From NCBI GenBank assembly GCA_022818135.1, contig JAFMSR010000019.1:35712375-35776374 (forward strand): a stretch of DNA of 64,000 bases, given 5' to 3'. The DNA comes from Saxidomus purpurata. Lineage: Eukaryota > Mollusca > Bivalvia > Venerida > Veneridae. Of this stretch, positions 1 through 11,019 are shown one piece after another (position 1 is the stretch's first letter; every line of letters begins with the position of its first letter). The notes under the pieces were generated by a model. That model was not told where the DNA came from. It saw only the letters and a list, made by a program, of their open reading frames with translations, and did no database searches. A program made the position numbers and the translations under genes.

Positions 1-149
1 TGGTCTTCGTTAGGCGGATATATATCTTATTACAGCTAAGATAACTGTACTTTACCAGAACGAAACCTGATTGTACGGCATGTCTCTGGAGCAAAAGTGT
101 CAACAAGGGAAGATTGTACAACCAGAGCCTACAACATAACCAATATTAA

Positions 150-371
150 AATAACCAAATATATCTATGGATATCAATTCTACTGCAACCTACTTTGGAT
201 AGTACACAGTTTCGTGCATCCGACTGTAATGTTTTACCTGTCAAATTGAAAGAGCATGCCAATGAGCTTTTATTTACAAAAAATCCAATATCAAACTGTC
301 TATGGAACAACATGCTTATGGATGGCATACGCTCGGAGTTCAAATTGTTATTGTCTCGTTCAAAGATGTAA
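150..371 (+). CDS. Possible terminal exon, partial, unrecognised
   Basis: An open frame of 73 codons runs from just after a TAA at 147-149 to a TAA at 369-371. It has no credible ATG start, so if real it is a last exon. Possible acceptor AGs lie near 200-210 after a moderately pyrimidine-rich stretch. An AATAAA follows at 914-919. The second copy (60402-60623) keeps the frame open with conservative changes. A 65-codon frame is also open on the opposite strand over the same bases, so openness alone is weak evidence. I do not recognise the protein. Confidence 0.25.
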   Translation, partial: NNQIYLWISILLQPTLDSTQFRASDCNVLPVKLKEHANELLFTKNPISNCLWNNMLMDGIRSEFKLLLSRSKM

Positions 372-913
372 CGTTATCAAAGTTCTCATTACGTCTTACG
401 TATCCTATCTTCAACGTGCAATTTTTTAAATAATGATTTAGTTGACTGACATTTCCAAAACCTGACTTTCAATTCATTATATAGACATGTTTCGTCTTGT
501 GTTAATATTTATAGCGTTTGTTCTGCGCATTTACCTTTGTTCAGATGCAACGCGCATTTTGAATATGTACACTCAGACAAATACAAACTAAAGCACATTT
601 GTTTTCAAATCTTCGTATGCATATATGAGTTCACTGACTTGCAAGTATTGCTAATCTAGGTTGGATGAATATGTTTAAGAAAAACAAATAGTTCATATTG
701 TGTCATTTCATAATTGAAAAGATGCTTTGATTTCATGTCAAACTACGAAAACGAATGTTTGCGTTTTCACTCTTTGTATTGTACACTTTGAAGTAATATA
801 AATGAAAACCATGAACCCGAGACAGTGAGTGTCGTTGATTCAATTTGAAATTAATGTTTAAACTCTCAATATATGGGAACGTGATTTGAATTAACATGTT
901 CATTGTTTACATC

Positions 914-919
914 AATAAA
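914..919 (+). other. Candidate polyadenylation signal
   Basis: AATAAA lies about 540 nt after the candidate stop codon and about 63 nt before the repeat boundary. It is repeated at 61166-61171 in copy 2. In AT-rich DNA such hexamers also arise by chance. Confidence 0.3.
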
Positions 920-982
920 GTATAATGAGAACCTAAAATGGAAATTATATGAAACTAATTTATTGATAATGCATCACTTTCA

Positions 983-1304
983 ACACGCTATTTTTTTTTC
1001 CGAGAAAAATCTTGAAAATAAGAAAAATTGTCCAGATTGCTTGAACTAGTCGCATAGTAGCAGTTTGACAGCCGTCATGAGGATGTTAATTAGTAGGACA
1101 GCCTTTCTGCCTGTATAATTCACGCCAACCCTGAGTTTGTATGTAATCTGAAGTGTTGCATATCAAATAATCAATGAATCAAGGTCTGGCAAGACGCAGT
1201 CCATTAAAAGAGCACCTCAACAGATTTGCACGCATTCTGATTATAAGCAAGGTAAAGATGAACAAATGCACCTCTGCCTTGAAACAGATGAAAGCAGATG
1301 CAAG
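983..1304. other. No feature seen
   Basis: AT-rich sequence after the end of the 982-bp repeat. No open frame, RNA signature or repeat is recognisable. Confidence 0.5.
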
Positions 1305-1495
1305 CAGACCTGCAGACTATGCATGGTATAGTCTGCACACATGCAGAGTATGCATGGTATAGTCTGCAGACCTGCAGAGTATGCATGGTATAGTCTGCAG
1401 ACCTGCAGACTATGCATGGTATAGTCTGCAGGCATGCAGATTATGCATGGTATAGTCTGCAGAGAATGCATGGTATAGTCTGCAGAGTATACATT
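1305..1495 (+). repeat. 31-bp palindromic minisatellite, array 1
   Basis: Units start at 1320, 1351, 1382, 1413 and 1444 (exact 31-bp steps), with a shortened unit at 1467. Each monomer contains an imperfect palindrome with 10-bp arms TGCAGACTAT and ATAGTCTGCA around a 7-nt centre. The same monomer occurs in opposite orientation at 18300-18496. Reading frames across the array are only by-products of the period. Confidence 0.93.
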
Positions 1496-1499
1496 GTAT

Positions 1500-2030
1500 T
1501 TTCTGCAGTATATTTGACAGTTCTGTAGTTTGTGTAAATTGTATACAGTCTTTAATTGCATGCTTGGTATATAGGGTCTGCACAGCTGTGTTAATTCAAT
1601 GCAAAGGTGTTGTTACTCTTTCTACAGTGTACATTGCTTTTTCTGTAAAGATAATAATAACAACTGCTGTTACAGTAATAATTTCTTTATTTCCAGAAGT
1701 TAACAGTGTAGGTTATACAAAAAGTGCAAATAACGAATACCCCGTAGGCCTCTTATTCAATAATTTCTTCTAGTGTATGAACAAAATAAGACCAAAAATA
1801 CCAATTTTCAAGTATCTAAGAGATAAAAAGCTGTAAACCAACCTTAATCTTTTTGCAAGCCCCTAACAGACCCTAACACATATATTTGGCGATAGTGTAC
1901 CTGTATTTGGTGTGCGTTCAATTATTTAAAGTACACAATTATACATGTATCTTCTGTTCGATTCTACAGTATGATTTTATCAAGGAAAACATCCGACTCA
2001 AAGTTTATGAAGATCCAATGAAAAATGCTA
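1500..2030. other. No feature seen
   Basis: AT-rich spacer between the minisatellite and the tandem-repeat element. No gene, RNA or clear repeat is visible. Confidence 0.45.
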
Positions 2031-3065
2031 CCTCTATTGCATGATAAATATGGTTTTTCTTTGATTATACCTTGTGACATTTAAACCCAAAATGACCCAT
2101 ATTCAAACTCAACCTAAATTTCTTTAAGACAGTCATTCTGACCAAGTTTCATAAAGATCTTATGAAACATAGGCCATGATGGCCCTTAATCGCTCACCAG
2201 GGACATACTTATGACAATATTTGACTTAAGTTCAGCCCTAAACTAAATATCATTAACACAAACATTCTGTTTGACCCGTACTGCTGACCAATTTACATGA
2301 GGATGGGTTGTAAATGTCATATGTATGGCATACACATGGTTTTTTTCTCTGTGACCTAGTTTCTGACCCCAGATGAACCACATTCAACCTTGATCTGGAT
2401 TGTATTAAGATAACCATTATGTCCAAGTTTCATGAAGATTCAATGCATTCACAAGTGGTTGCTATGATTTGACCCTGTGACCTAAGTTTTGAACCCAGAT
2501 GACCAATATGCAAACTCTATCTAGAATACACCAAGATAGCCATTCTGACCAAGTTTCATAAAAATCCAAAGACATATGCAACCTATATTGCATTCACAGG
2601 GGTTTTCTATGATTTGACCCCTTGACTTAGTTCTTTAGCCCAGATGATCCATATAACAATGTGGCCTTGAGCTATTAAGGCAGTCATTCTGACCAAGTTT
2701 CATGAAGATCCAATTAAAAATGCAATCTCTATTGCATACACAAGGTTTTTCAATGATTTTACCCCATGACAAAGTTTTCGACCCCAAATGACCCATACTT
2801 GAATTCGAGAATTCGAACGAAAAAAAGATAAATGCAACCTCTATTGCATACACATATGAGTGACAAGGTTTTTCTTTGATTTGACCCCGTGACCCAGTTT
2901 TTGACCCCAGATGATCCTATTCGAACTCAAAAAAGATTTCATCAAGGCTGTCATTCTGACCAAGTTTCACCTAGATCCAATGAAAATAAGCAGATTCTAT
3001 TGCATACACAAGGTCAAGTGTAGACAGACAGACGGAAGACTGACATCAGGTGATCACAATAAACC
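2030..3065 (-). repeat. Diverged bivalve tandem array, about 140-bp units
   Basis: The phrase CCAAGTTTCATGAAGATCC recurs at about 2142, 2423, 2549, 2693 and 2960 (steps 126-144 or about twice that), alternating with a 'ttgaccccagatgacc' phrase. These are the reverse complement of the phrases in the 14.5-15.7 kb array, so it is the same family on the other strand. It ends near 3020-3065 with a CAGACAGACGGAAG-like stretch typical of these arrays. Probably a decayed non-autonomous element of the pearl/Helitron-like type. Confidence 0.8.
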
Positions 3066-3213
3066 ATGAGCATTTTAGCTGAAAAAACTATGTCAACATC
3101 ATTATCTAAAGAAGACTTCTACATCATAATCACTTAATACTTAATTGACCTTCTTTGACAGAAATTATGGACTATCGGGCTCTTGTAAAATAAACTCATT
3201 TGGGTAATTTAAG

Positions 3214-3610
3214 AACAAGAGGGCCATGATGGCACTATATCGCTCATCTGAGTTCTAATGCACTTGCTGCTAAGAGAGTCAATGGTTGCTTGAGAAGTTA
3301 GTGGTTGCTATAGGAACTCATTGGAAGCTTGGATTTTCCTATAACTCTATATAAAGTAAAGGGACCCCCTCACACACACAGGCGTGGTCAATTTTGATCC
3401 AAGGGGCTTGATTTGAACAAACTAAATAGAGGAACATTAATTGTTGCCATAGCAACCAGAGTTCTGCATGGAATGGAATACTTTGAGCAACTTTGTAGAG
3501 CTTCAGGCAAGGAACATCCCTGCCAAGTTTCATCAACATTGGTATTCAGAGGAGATGTCGACGGACGACGGACAATTATTCATCCGTTAAGCTCAACTTG
3601 GCACAAAGTA
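3214..3610 (+). mobile_element. Decayed bivalve repeat element with GGGCCATGATGGC end
   Basis: Begins with AAGAGGGCCATGATGGCACT, the hairpin end typical of this repeat class. It continues through repeated 'ggttgct' phrases that are the reverse complement of the minisatellite at 32440-32640, then 'ccctgccaagtttcatcaa' and a GACGGACGACGGAC end near 3560. No protein-coding content. The family relation to 31.4-32.6 kb is visible by eye; its exact class is inferred. Confidence 0.6.
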
Positions 3611-3772
3611 ATTAAATCAAAACAGGAGATAGATTTCCACCCTGTTAGACTAGAAAAAATCAAACACTTTCAATCAATTTGAACACATGACAAACCTGAT
3701 CATATATATTAAACTAAAGGTGGTCAATCAGATTTTGGCCATGTTACAGATTTGTTTGAAACTTAAACATCT

Positions 3773-5304
3773 GTGGCCGAGTGCATAAAGAAGGCGTAGA
3801 TTGCGCTGTCGTAAACGGTCTGCGCTGGCGTAACTAATCCTGTCGTACAACGGGATTTTAAGGCGCGTCCGTTGTAGATACGCCCGGGTTACGACTGTCT
3901 TAATTATTGTACCACATATTTCTCGTGCAAAATCATTGTATTTCTTGTTTCAATGCATGAGATTTTATATGCATATGTTAAGATAATCTGTTTTAAATAA
4001 TGGGAACATATCTAGAAATATAACACTTTTTTTACAAAAAGTATTTCTAAAATTTAAAATTGCCTGTTTTGTATGAATACGAGAATATCAACATGTCTAG
4101 GTACTTAACAATTTCTTAGATTTAAAATGAACTCTGAAATAGTTGCAACATGTAACTAAAAGTATTAGATCTAGATCTTCACTATTCAAATGAAATATCT
4201 ATTTTAATAGTCGTATAAAGAAAGATTATGCTGAATGTTACAACGTTTTATAGTTGAACTATAAAATATATTGCGTCTAGTTAACAAGGATTTCATAAGC
4301 GAAGTTGACAAAAGAAGGCCCCTATACGGATTTCGCTGTAATTTTATTTTAAGAGGGTATATGGGAAAGGGTATTTAGAAATCAGTTTCGGCAGTTGTTT
4401 GGCTTGGCAGTCGGTCTGTCTGTTTGTTTCACAACTATGTAAACTGTACTTGAGACTCGAACTTCTTCAAACGTTTTCTTTAGATCAAACCAATTACATG
4501 TAAATACATGTAATCAGTACAAACTGTAGTTGTTAAAAGTCTGAGTTGATCAGGTGAAGTTTTTTTAATTACTTTAAGGCTTTCATGGAAGACAGAAGAC
4601 AGATTTAAAGCCGAATGTTGCCTTACCCTCGAACCGAGCCGGATGAAACAGGAGTTCCGTATATCATCTTGATATCTTAAAATTTTGTTCTAAAACCGAG
4701 TAGTTCAAGAGATATCACTTGAAACGCTATATTACAGACAGACGAGCAAACAGATGGACACCCCAAGACAAAACCATATGTCTCCAACAGACTATTACAC
4801 CAAAAATATTGCCTTTACTGATATTTGACATGATAAAGTAAATAAAAAATCAAGTACGCTTTATATAGTTACGCCTACTCCATAGCAGTCGTGACTTTCG
4901 TGCTAGATTTACTACTTGACTTACGCTACATCTCGTTTATGCACTCGGATTAAATTTTGCGACCGTACGAACCGAGTAGTTCAAGAGATATCACTTGAAA
5001 CGCTATATTACAGACAGACGAGCAAACAGATGGACACCCCAAGACAAAACCATATGTCTCCAACAGACTATTACACCCAAAACATTGCCTTTACCGATAT
5101 TTGATATGATAATGTATATAAAAATTCAACTACGCTGTAGTTACGCCTACTCCATAGCAGTCGTGACTTTCGTGCTAGATTTACTACCTGACATACGCTA
5201 CGTCTCGTTTAATATGCACTCCGATTAAATTTTGCGACCGTTATCTACGCTCTAGATAAGCCGGACGTAGGCCTACGACCGCTTTTAATAATGCACTCGG
5301 CCAC
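3773..5304. mobile_element. Inner TIR element, 1532 bp
   Basis: The perfect 14-bp TIR GTGGCCGAGTGCAT (3773-3786) is mirrored at 5291-5304. Subterminal GC-rich sequence (CGTAG, CGACCG) is also similar at both ends. No clear target duplication is visible. It contains the 276-bp tandem duplication at 4695-5241, and the internal copy also ends with an ATGCACTCGG phrase like the TIR. No transposase frame is seen. Confidence 0.7.
4695..5241 (+). repeat. 276-bp tandem duplication
   Basis: Two nearly identical copies, 4695-4970 and 4971-5241, start with ACCGAGTAGTTCAAGAGATA and differ by scattered substitutions and small indels. They sit inside the inner TIR element. Overlapping small reading frames are duplicated with them and are not considered genes. 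Confidence 0.93.
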
Positions 5305-5932
5305 TGATCAATTACACTAATTTATGTTCACTTAGCGCTTAAATCAAGTAAGATTTTCACTGCAGGTATTTTTAAAATTTGATTTTCTCTAGAATGAGAA
5401 AAAAAAGAGTTATTTTATCATAAGTACAAATTTGATACACATACTTTGCCTAAGGAAAGATATAAATATAAAACCTATTGTATTATAGTTGTAAAATGTT
5501 TGCATTAAAAATTATATAATTATTTAGATGGAATTCATTAGAAATGCAAGTTTGCAAAAAAATTATTACCTCCCTTTACCTATCTTGGTTGCGCACCCAA
5601 AATAGATTGGAAATAAATGAATTCAGAAGCTACACGTAGTTTTAAAACTTGCCTTTTGGTTCAGAATGTTAAAATATTTGTATATCTATCTGATGCAAAT
5701 GTAAAAGTAGAAATTATATTGAAATAAAAAAGAAATAATCAACTTTTTAATTACTTTCAAATTAATAAAGTGGAGTAATAACACAATTTTATAAAAGTAA
5801 ATAAAATGTAAATTTCGAATAGGGATCTAACTCTATGTAATGGGTCTTCTTGTTCCTTAGATAAATCTCTAACAGAATATACAAAAAGTAAAAATTGTCA
5901 TCAAATGTTGCTTAAATATGATTGACCACCTT

Positions 5933-6328
5933 AACGGTTAGCTAAAAACATTCACCATCGATGAAATACAACTTAATAGTTTACGCCATAAGGCAATATG
6001 ACTCATTGAGCCCAATGTCGCTTTGCTGTTATCTACAAAGGCGCAAAACAGTTTTTTGTTGCCTGTTAAATACATATCCACCAGTTTTTTCAACAAGAAT
6101 ATTTGGTCAATTGTGCATTGATGTTTCTCGAAACCAGTCCATTCTTCACAAAACATTGTTATTTAGCTTTAAGTTAAAAAAAAGCCTTTAAGTACTCCAA
6201 AAATCACTTCATTCACGGTCTTGTTGTTTTTACCTGAAATGAATAAAAAAAGCCACATAAGAAACTGTTAAAGATGCAACACTGAAATACAGAAATTTTA
6301 TAGCAAAATCAATAAATTTATCTTGTAA
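5933..6328. other. No feature seen
   Basis: Spacer between two TIR elements. Short open frames on both strands overlap here without recognisable protein similarity. Confidence 0.45.
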
Positions 6329-7184
6329 GGCCACACCAAATTAATAAGTTGGTCATCGGGATTGCCGCACGTTTTTTTTCTAAAACACAAACAAATAAAA
6401 ATATTTTTTTATTATTGGCTCCCGCCCGCACCTTAAGAAAATAATCGGTTATATTTTTTTGGGTCGCTATTGACAAAGAGCAAAGTCGCACATTTTCATG
6501 GTAAGATAACGGTTTTTACGCCTTCCGGAAACAATATAGTCGTCCAAAGAATACCTCGGAACACCCGTACTTGGGATGTCCGGTCACGGTGACGTTTTGT
6601 CACCGTGAATTATTGTTGTGACTGGACACGGCGTTTCGCTATGTCCGCATTTGGGTCGTGACTTGACCTTTGGTTATATCTTTTTACTGATTAACTTTTA
6701 TTTATCAATACTAAGATAGAAATATGTTGATAATTTTCGAAAACTGTGCATGATTACTATCAAATAACATGTATGTTGTAAATATAATGTTTAAGCAATA
6801 AAAATGCATGAAAATCAGTCTATAAAAAAACTCCTTTATCTGGATGAAGTCTCATAATAATGGTCAATCTCCTGACTTATCACACAACCATTTATGATTA
6901 AATAATATTAGAACTAATTCACTTTGAAACAAACTAAGACACATATATCAGTATCCGTCATTTCTCCAGGTAGACTCCAAACTTCTCCTTATTTTCAGCT
7001 CATGGCTAATTAATTAAAATTTGCTATTAAATGTGAACAAAAAGGCTATACATATTTATTCGCTCTTCGCTCGCTCCAAAATTTCTTCAAAACAAAAACA
7101 AATATTAAAATTATATTTTCGCTCGCCGCCTCTCAGTTTTTTTTTAAAAAGTCCCGATGACCAACTTATTAATTTGGTGTGGCC
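6329..7184. mobile_element. PIF/Harbinger-type MITE, 856 bp, 33-bp TIR
   Basis: A perfect 33-bp TIR begins GGCCACACCAAATTAATAAG at 6329-6361 and is inverted at 7152-7184. The flanking trinucleotide TAA is present on both sides (left ...TGTAA, right TAAGT). A 3-bp T-W-A target duplication with GG-starting TIRs is the hallmark of PIF/Harbinger. There is no transposase frame. The interior contains GC-richer stretches (6410-6660) and a perfect 10-bp hairpin. Confidence 0.85.
6584..6608. repeat. Perfect 10-bp inverted repeat inside the MITE
   Basis: TCACGGTGAC (6584-6593) and GTCACCGTGA (6599-6608) flank a 5-nt loop. It lies in the interior of the Harbinger-type MITE; its role is unknown. Confidence 0.9.
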
Positions 7185-7213
7185 TAAGTATTATAGTATT
7201 GGTTAAAGTCCCA

Positions 7214-7457
7214 TTACGCCGAAAAAAATGTTTGTTTTAGGTTTCATGCCCCCCCCCCCCCCCCACACGAAATAGGATAGGTAGGTAGGGATTTTTTTTT
7301 GGGGGGGGAATTTGTTTATTCTCAAACAAACCAAATTCAACATAGATTTTAATGAATTTATGCTAAAAAATACACGCAAAAAATAGTCTAGGGTCGGGGC
7401 AAAAAAATAGGGTAGGTCGGGAAACCTGAAACAAACATGTTTATTTTTTACGCCTTA
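7214..7457. mobile_element. Short MITE with poly-C/poly-G interior
   Basis: The ends, near 7218-7245 and 7421-7455, are imperfect inverted repeats that share TGTTTGTTTYAGGTTTC after an A-run. The interior carries a C homopolymer at about 7249-7264, a G run near 7303, and TAGGGTCGGGG/AGGGTAGGTCGGG phrases. The same phrases recur in the related element at 7938-8216. Confidence 0.65.
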
Positions 7458-7937
7458 GCAAGCTGGATGTAAAACTATATGAAGTTCTTATGTTACCAAG
7501 ACAGCAGCTGCTGTCTTACCAGCTAAAGTGACACTTCTTTGCTTGAAAAACTTTTAAAAACCCGATTTCTGAATAGAAACACTATTATAGTACTAAGTTA
7601 CCTTTAATTATTTGAATGTAATCTTTACTTTTTACGAAACTGCTATTACCCCGCTACAGTCTAAATATCAGCTAAATGTCCTTTAGTTTCCTTGTTTGGC
7701 TATCCTCTTTCACAGCAGCTCTGACATCAATGGTCAACCATTTCTGTGGAAGAATATACAATCACTAATTAGATATGTCAATGTACATATATGATGCTCA
7801 CTGGCAGTCACTGCCACAAAAGACAAAGGGGCAAGGCATGCTTGCATTTTTTAAAACATACAAAAAAAAATGTAGTATAATGTATGTATAAATAAGAAAT
7901 CAAATGTGTATAGCCCCTTTGATAAAAGAAACTCATA

Positions 7938-8216
7938 ACGCAAAAAAAAATGTGTGTTCAGGGCAACAGTCCCAAAAATGTTAGATAGGGTAGGGACAAA
8001 GCTTCTTTTTTTTTAAGCGAAAAGTGAAAAAATTATATAGGTTGGAAAAGAACAATCTGTGTTAGGGTAACGGTCCAAAAATGCTAGTTAGTCTACATGC
8101 ATAACATAGGGAAGGGACACTTCACATTTTTTTACTTTGAAAAAAAAAAACTCTAGGGTCGGGGGTTTCGCCAGGTAGGGTCGGGTTACCCGAAACACAG
8201 ATATTTTTTTTGGCCT
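7938..8216. mobile_element. Short MITE related to the preceding one
   Basis: Left end CGCAAAAAAAAATGTGTGTT and right end CCGAAACACAGATATTTTTT are imperfect inverses. The interior has AGGGTAGGGAC, AGGGAAGGGAC and AGGGTCGGG phrases shared with 7214-7457. The two are probably members of one family. Confidence 0.6.
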
Positions 8217-8287
8217 TATCGCAGCCAACTGTTTTGTCAAACATTTATACAACAATCACTGCGTATACAAAAACAAATGTATGTATA

Positions 8288-8389
8288 GGTTATAGGTCTA
8301 TATTACAGGAATAAACAAATTTATTGCGAGGGAGCGTTAGCGAACCGATGCAATAAGTTTTTTTATTCCTGTAATATGGACCTATAACC
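8288..8389. repeat. 102-bp fold-back palindrome
   Basis: Arms of about 40 bp (left 8288-8327, right 8350-8389) are nearly perfect inverses around a 22-nt centre. The arm phrase ATTCCTGTAATAT..ACCTATAAC also occurs singly at about 16903-16930. It is a fold-back element or the collapsed remnant of a TIR element. Confidence 0.88.
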
Positions 8390-9440
8390 GGCTTACAGTT
8401 TTCCCATCTACAGACAATATTTGTATTGAAACATATAGAGATTAAGGGCGGAGCTTAGCTCTGTGATGTCACAGTCTCACTTATTGGAAAAATAAGTGAA
8501 ATAATTATTTTCATATTGGAGATATTGAGTCAATATGGAGAATACAATTAGCTTTTTTGAATGAAATAGGGGCATTTGATTGGATTCGAAAGTAGGGCAA
8601 ACTGTAAGTACATGTAGATATACCTACATGTATAGATGTGTTTCAGCGCAGCTGTATAAGCTAGCTTTTGACCGGAAGTTTTGAACTGTTCAGCCAGCAA
8701 TGAAATGACGAGTAGAATGTATAACATATTTTAAATCTATTCTCTTTAAGAATTACTATTGTTATATCTGTCCTCTATTTGTGTGATGTACAATAAAGTG
8801 GAAACTATTCCAACAAAATTTTATTGTTCTGTTTATCACAGGCACCCCTGTTTTGCATAATTAACGTAACAGATACTCAGCTGAACCTATTTCAGTGGGT
8901 CTAGATCTACTTTCAAATCGTAATGATATTTAGTTGTATTATGGAACAAGAAGCTGTTTACCATATCTGAGATAAATAATCTCATAAAATATGAAGACAT
9001 TTGCTACCTTTCAGATCTGAAAGTTAGTCACTATTTCTTAGACTGGTCATTTTTTCACTATAGGCAGATCATTAGCCCAACTAATCTGCGCTAGGGCTTT
9101 TTCATATTTAATATAGAGATCTATTTTCTTGTTGTTTCATTGTTGGCCAAGACAGTGTTAAGTTGTTGATCTGTCATCATGATCATGCTATGGCAACACT
9201 GAACATTGATGATTGACACTGTTGTTGCTGGTTAGCAACTTAGCATTCTTTAGATCTACCAGGTTCGTTTTTATCAAGTATGGCGAAGTACACAAAAGTA
9301 TTGTAAACTGTAGATTATTACCTGAAATTTCCAGAGATCTAGTTTCACTGCTGAATTTTTTGAAACTGCCAAAATGTCAAATCACTCAACATTTGTTTAC
9401 TCTGGATCAGTGACATCAAAGCTATAGGAAAGGTAGCACG
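8390..9440. other. No feature seen
   Basis: AT-rich sequence. Nothing coding or structural is recognisable apart from a small TGTGATGTCACA palindrome near 8460. Confidence 0.4.
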
Positions 9441-9450
9441 TTCTATTTTA

Positions 9451-10017
9451 TGACGTCAAAGCCCTATGACGAAAACGCTATGACGTCATTGTCATCTACA
9501 CTTATTCTAAACGCTGTTGAGGTTGCATCGAGAAACAAGTTTGCAGGGAGAAATAATAGACTCTAGGATCACTGGGGATCAACAGAAGAACAATCAGCAT
9601 AGAATTTTCCAAGTGATTGTAAATTGTTGTTTTCTTCGGATAAGACACATTATAAAGGTGAGTCAACGTTTCTTGGTCGATGCTAAATATTCACAAGATA
9701 AAACATCTATTTTCGTTTTCAACTTGGTGTCCGTTATTGTCATTAATTAGATCTACAGTACAGTATCCTGGAGTCATCACTTCTCGAGCACTTAAGCGAC
9801 CAAACGTTCATAACTAATAAACAAGCGAAGACTTACCGTTTCCTTCTTCATGCCTTACTTCGTTAACATCTTCCGCAAAATATACAAAAAATATGAAATG
9901 ATAAACACATTCTAAATTGTAAACATTAAGTTCCAATATGGCGGTGTCATTTGACACCAGAACGAAAGGTCGTATTGCGTTCTCGATCGCTTCCGAGAAT
10001 TGTAATTTATGACGTCA
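9451..10017. promoter_or_regulatory. CRE cluster, possible promoter region
   Basis: The full CREB/ATF palindrome TGACGTCA occurs at 9451-9458, 9481-9488 (exactly 30 bp apart) and 10010-10017. A half site, CTATGACGAAAAC, lies between the first two. A YY1-like AATATGGCGG, common near promoters, lies near 9935. Splice-donor-like sequences follow: AAG|GTGAGT near 9658 on the plus strand and ACG|GTAAGT near 9838 on the minus strand. Any of these could occur by chance, and no protein can be assigned, so the promoter reading is tentative. Confidence 0.3.
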
Positions 10018-10139
10018 TTTGGTGGACTGCCGTAAAAAGCATGGTATGGAAGCGTAGGGGGGTCATGTAGCAACAAATGAAATTCAACAAATCCAACTAC
10101 GAATAATTTTTTTTTCTTGAAACATATCATTAAATAATA

Positions 10140-11015
10140 ACAACAACAGGAGTAACAAGGCTAGCGAACACATTAACCCATCCACGACTACCTCAGTTGT
10201 CATCTGCATTTATCATTAGCAAAGTAATTGAAAGTGTTAGCAGACCCACATTATTCATGTACGATCTATTTACCATTGATTTGAATTATAAAAGAGTAAT
10301 GAAAGTAAATTTTCTATGGAGATTTTCATTTTATCAAAAAAAAAATTGTATTTCAAAGCCTGCAAAAAATGAAAATAAGATTTAGTGTACATAGCACCTT
10401 CGGGCTTCCATAGTTCTTGTTTTGCGCGCGAGAATTTCCACTTCCGGTTGTGCCTCATTTTGAAATATGACGTAGTACTCAGCTAAATTTAATATTGTTT
10501 GTTACAAATACTTTTCGCCGATTAAGGTCAGTTTGAAAGTGAGGATGAAAGTTGCATTTGTGAAAATGGCTAAAAAGCTCATTGTTGTATATAAACAACA
10601 AAAGCCTTACCTTAATACGAAGCATATCTAAAGATAGTTTGGATTTTGGTCGGATATACCCAAGTGCGTCAGGTAAGGATTTCCTTCTGTCAAAACGCGT
10701 CATAATATCGGATGGTCACGCGAATTTCGGAAGTGCTCGAGAAGGAATGTCGCTCGAGAACTCAATACGGGAGGATACACGCCATTACCGTAGAAGGCTT
10801 GTCGGCCACTGCCCCATCATCATTTTCCGACCGCCTTATCAAAGTAAAAATAGATAATCACTTTAGCGGCATTTAATTTTTGAGAAGTCGGAACCAGATC
10901 TACATTCTCAATAGTTTTTGTGAAGATGACTGACGGTGTCTGTGGTCCCCTTTATGTCTGTAAAGACGACGGAGTACGAACTGTCTTATGTACGAGGGCA
11001 TATCTACTATTCAAA
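10140..11015. other. No convincing gene seen
   Basis: Contains an ETS-like CACTTCCGG near 10438 and a 91-codon open stretch at 10582-10857 that lacks an ATG start and resembles nothing I know. CpG density is higher than in the neighbouring sequence between 10630 and 10830, which might reflect part of a host gene 5' region. Confidence 0.3.
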
Positions 11016-11019
11016 TTTT

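Larger units (their letters stand above)
1..982. repeat. Long direct repeat, copy 1
   Basis: Matches 60253-61234 with a constant offset of 60252, about eight substitutions and no indel that I can find, so roughly 99 % identity. The right edge is sharp: after position 982 the two sequences diverge at once. The left edge is unknown because the repeat runs off the window start. The segment has a short open frame and a polyadenylation signal, so it may be a duplicated gene 3' end. A recent segmental duplication, a TE 3' end or an assembly duplication are all possible. Confidence 0.95.
3717..5932. mobile_element. Outer TIR element (host of a nested insertion)
   Basis: AAGGTGGTCAATCA at 3717-3730 is exactly inverted at 5919-5932, with further similarity (ATTT) inside. 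The flanks give TAAA on the left and TTAA on the right next to GGTGG/CCACC, which would fit a mutated TTAA target duplication of piggyBac type. Without the inner element (3773-5304) the body is about 684 bp. No transposase frame is present, so it is a MITE-like non-autonomous element. Confidence 0.6.

Noticed and set aside
1241..1561. 106-codon frame with repeated YHAYSA / QTIPCI text, and a similar one at 18215-18427
   Set aside because: It is the translation of the 31-bp minisatellite, and other frames over the same array are open too.
3773..5304. hAT assignment from the GTGGCC-type ends
   Set aside because: No 8-bp or other target duplication is visible next to the TIRs.
10582..10857. 91-codon frame in CpG-richer sequence as a host gene
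   Set aside because: No ATG start, no splice structure that I can defend, and no recognisable similarity.
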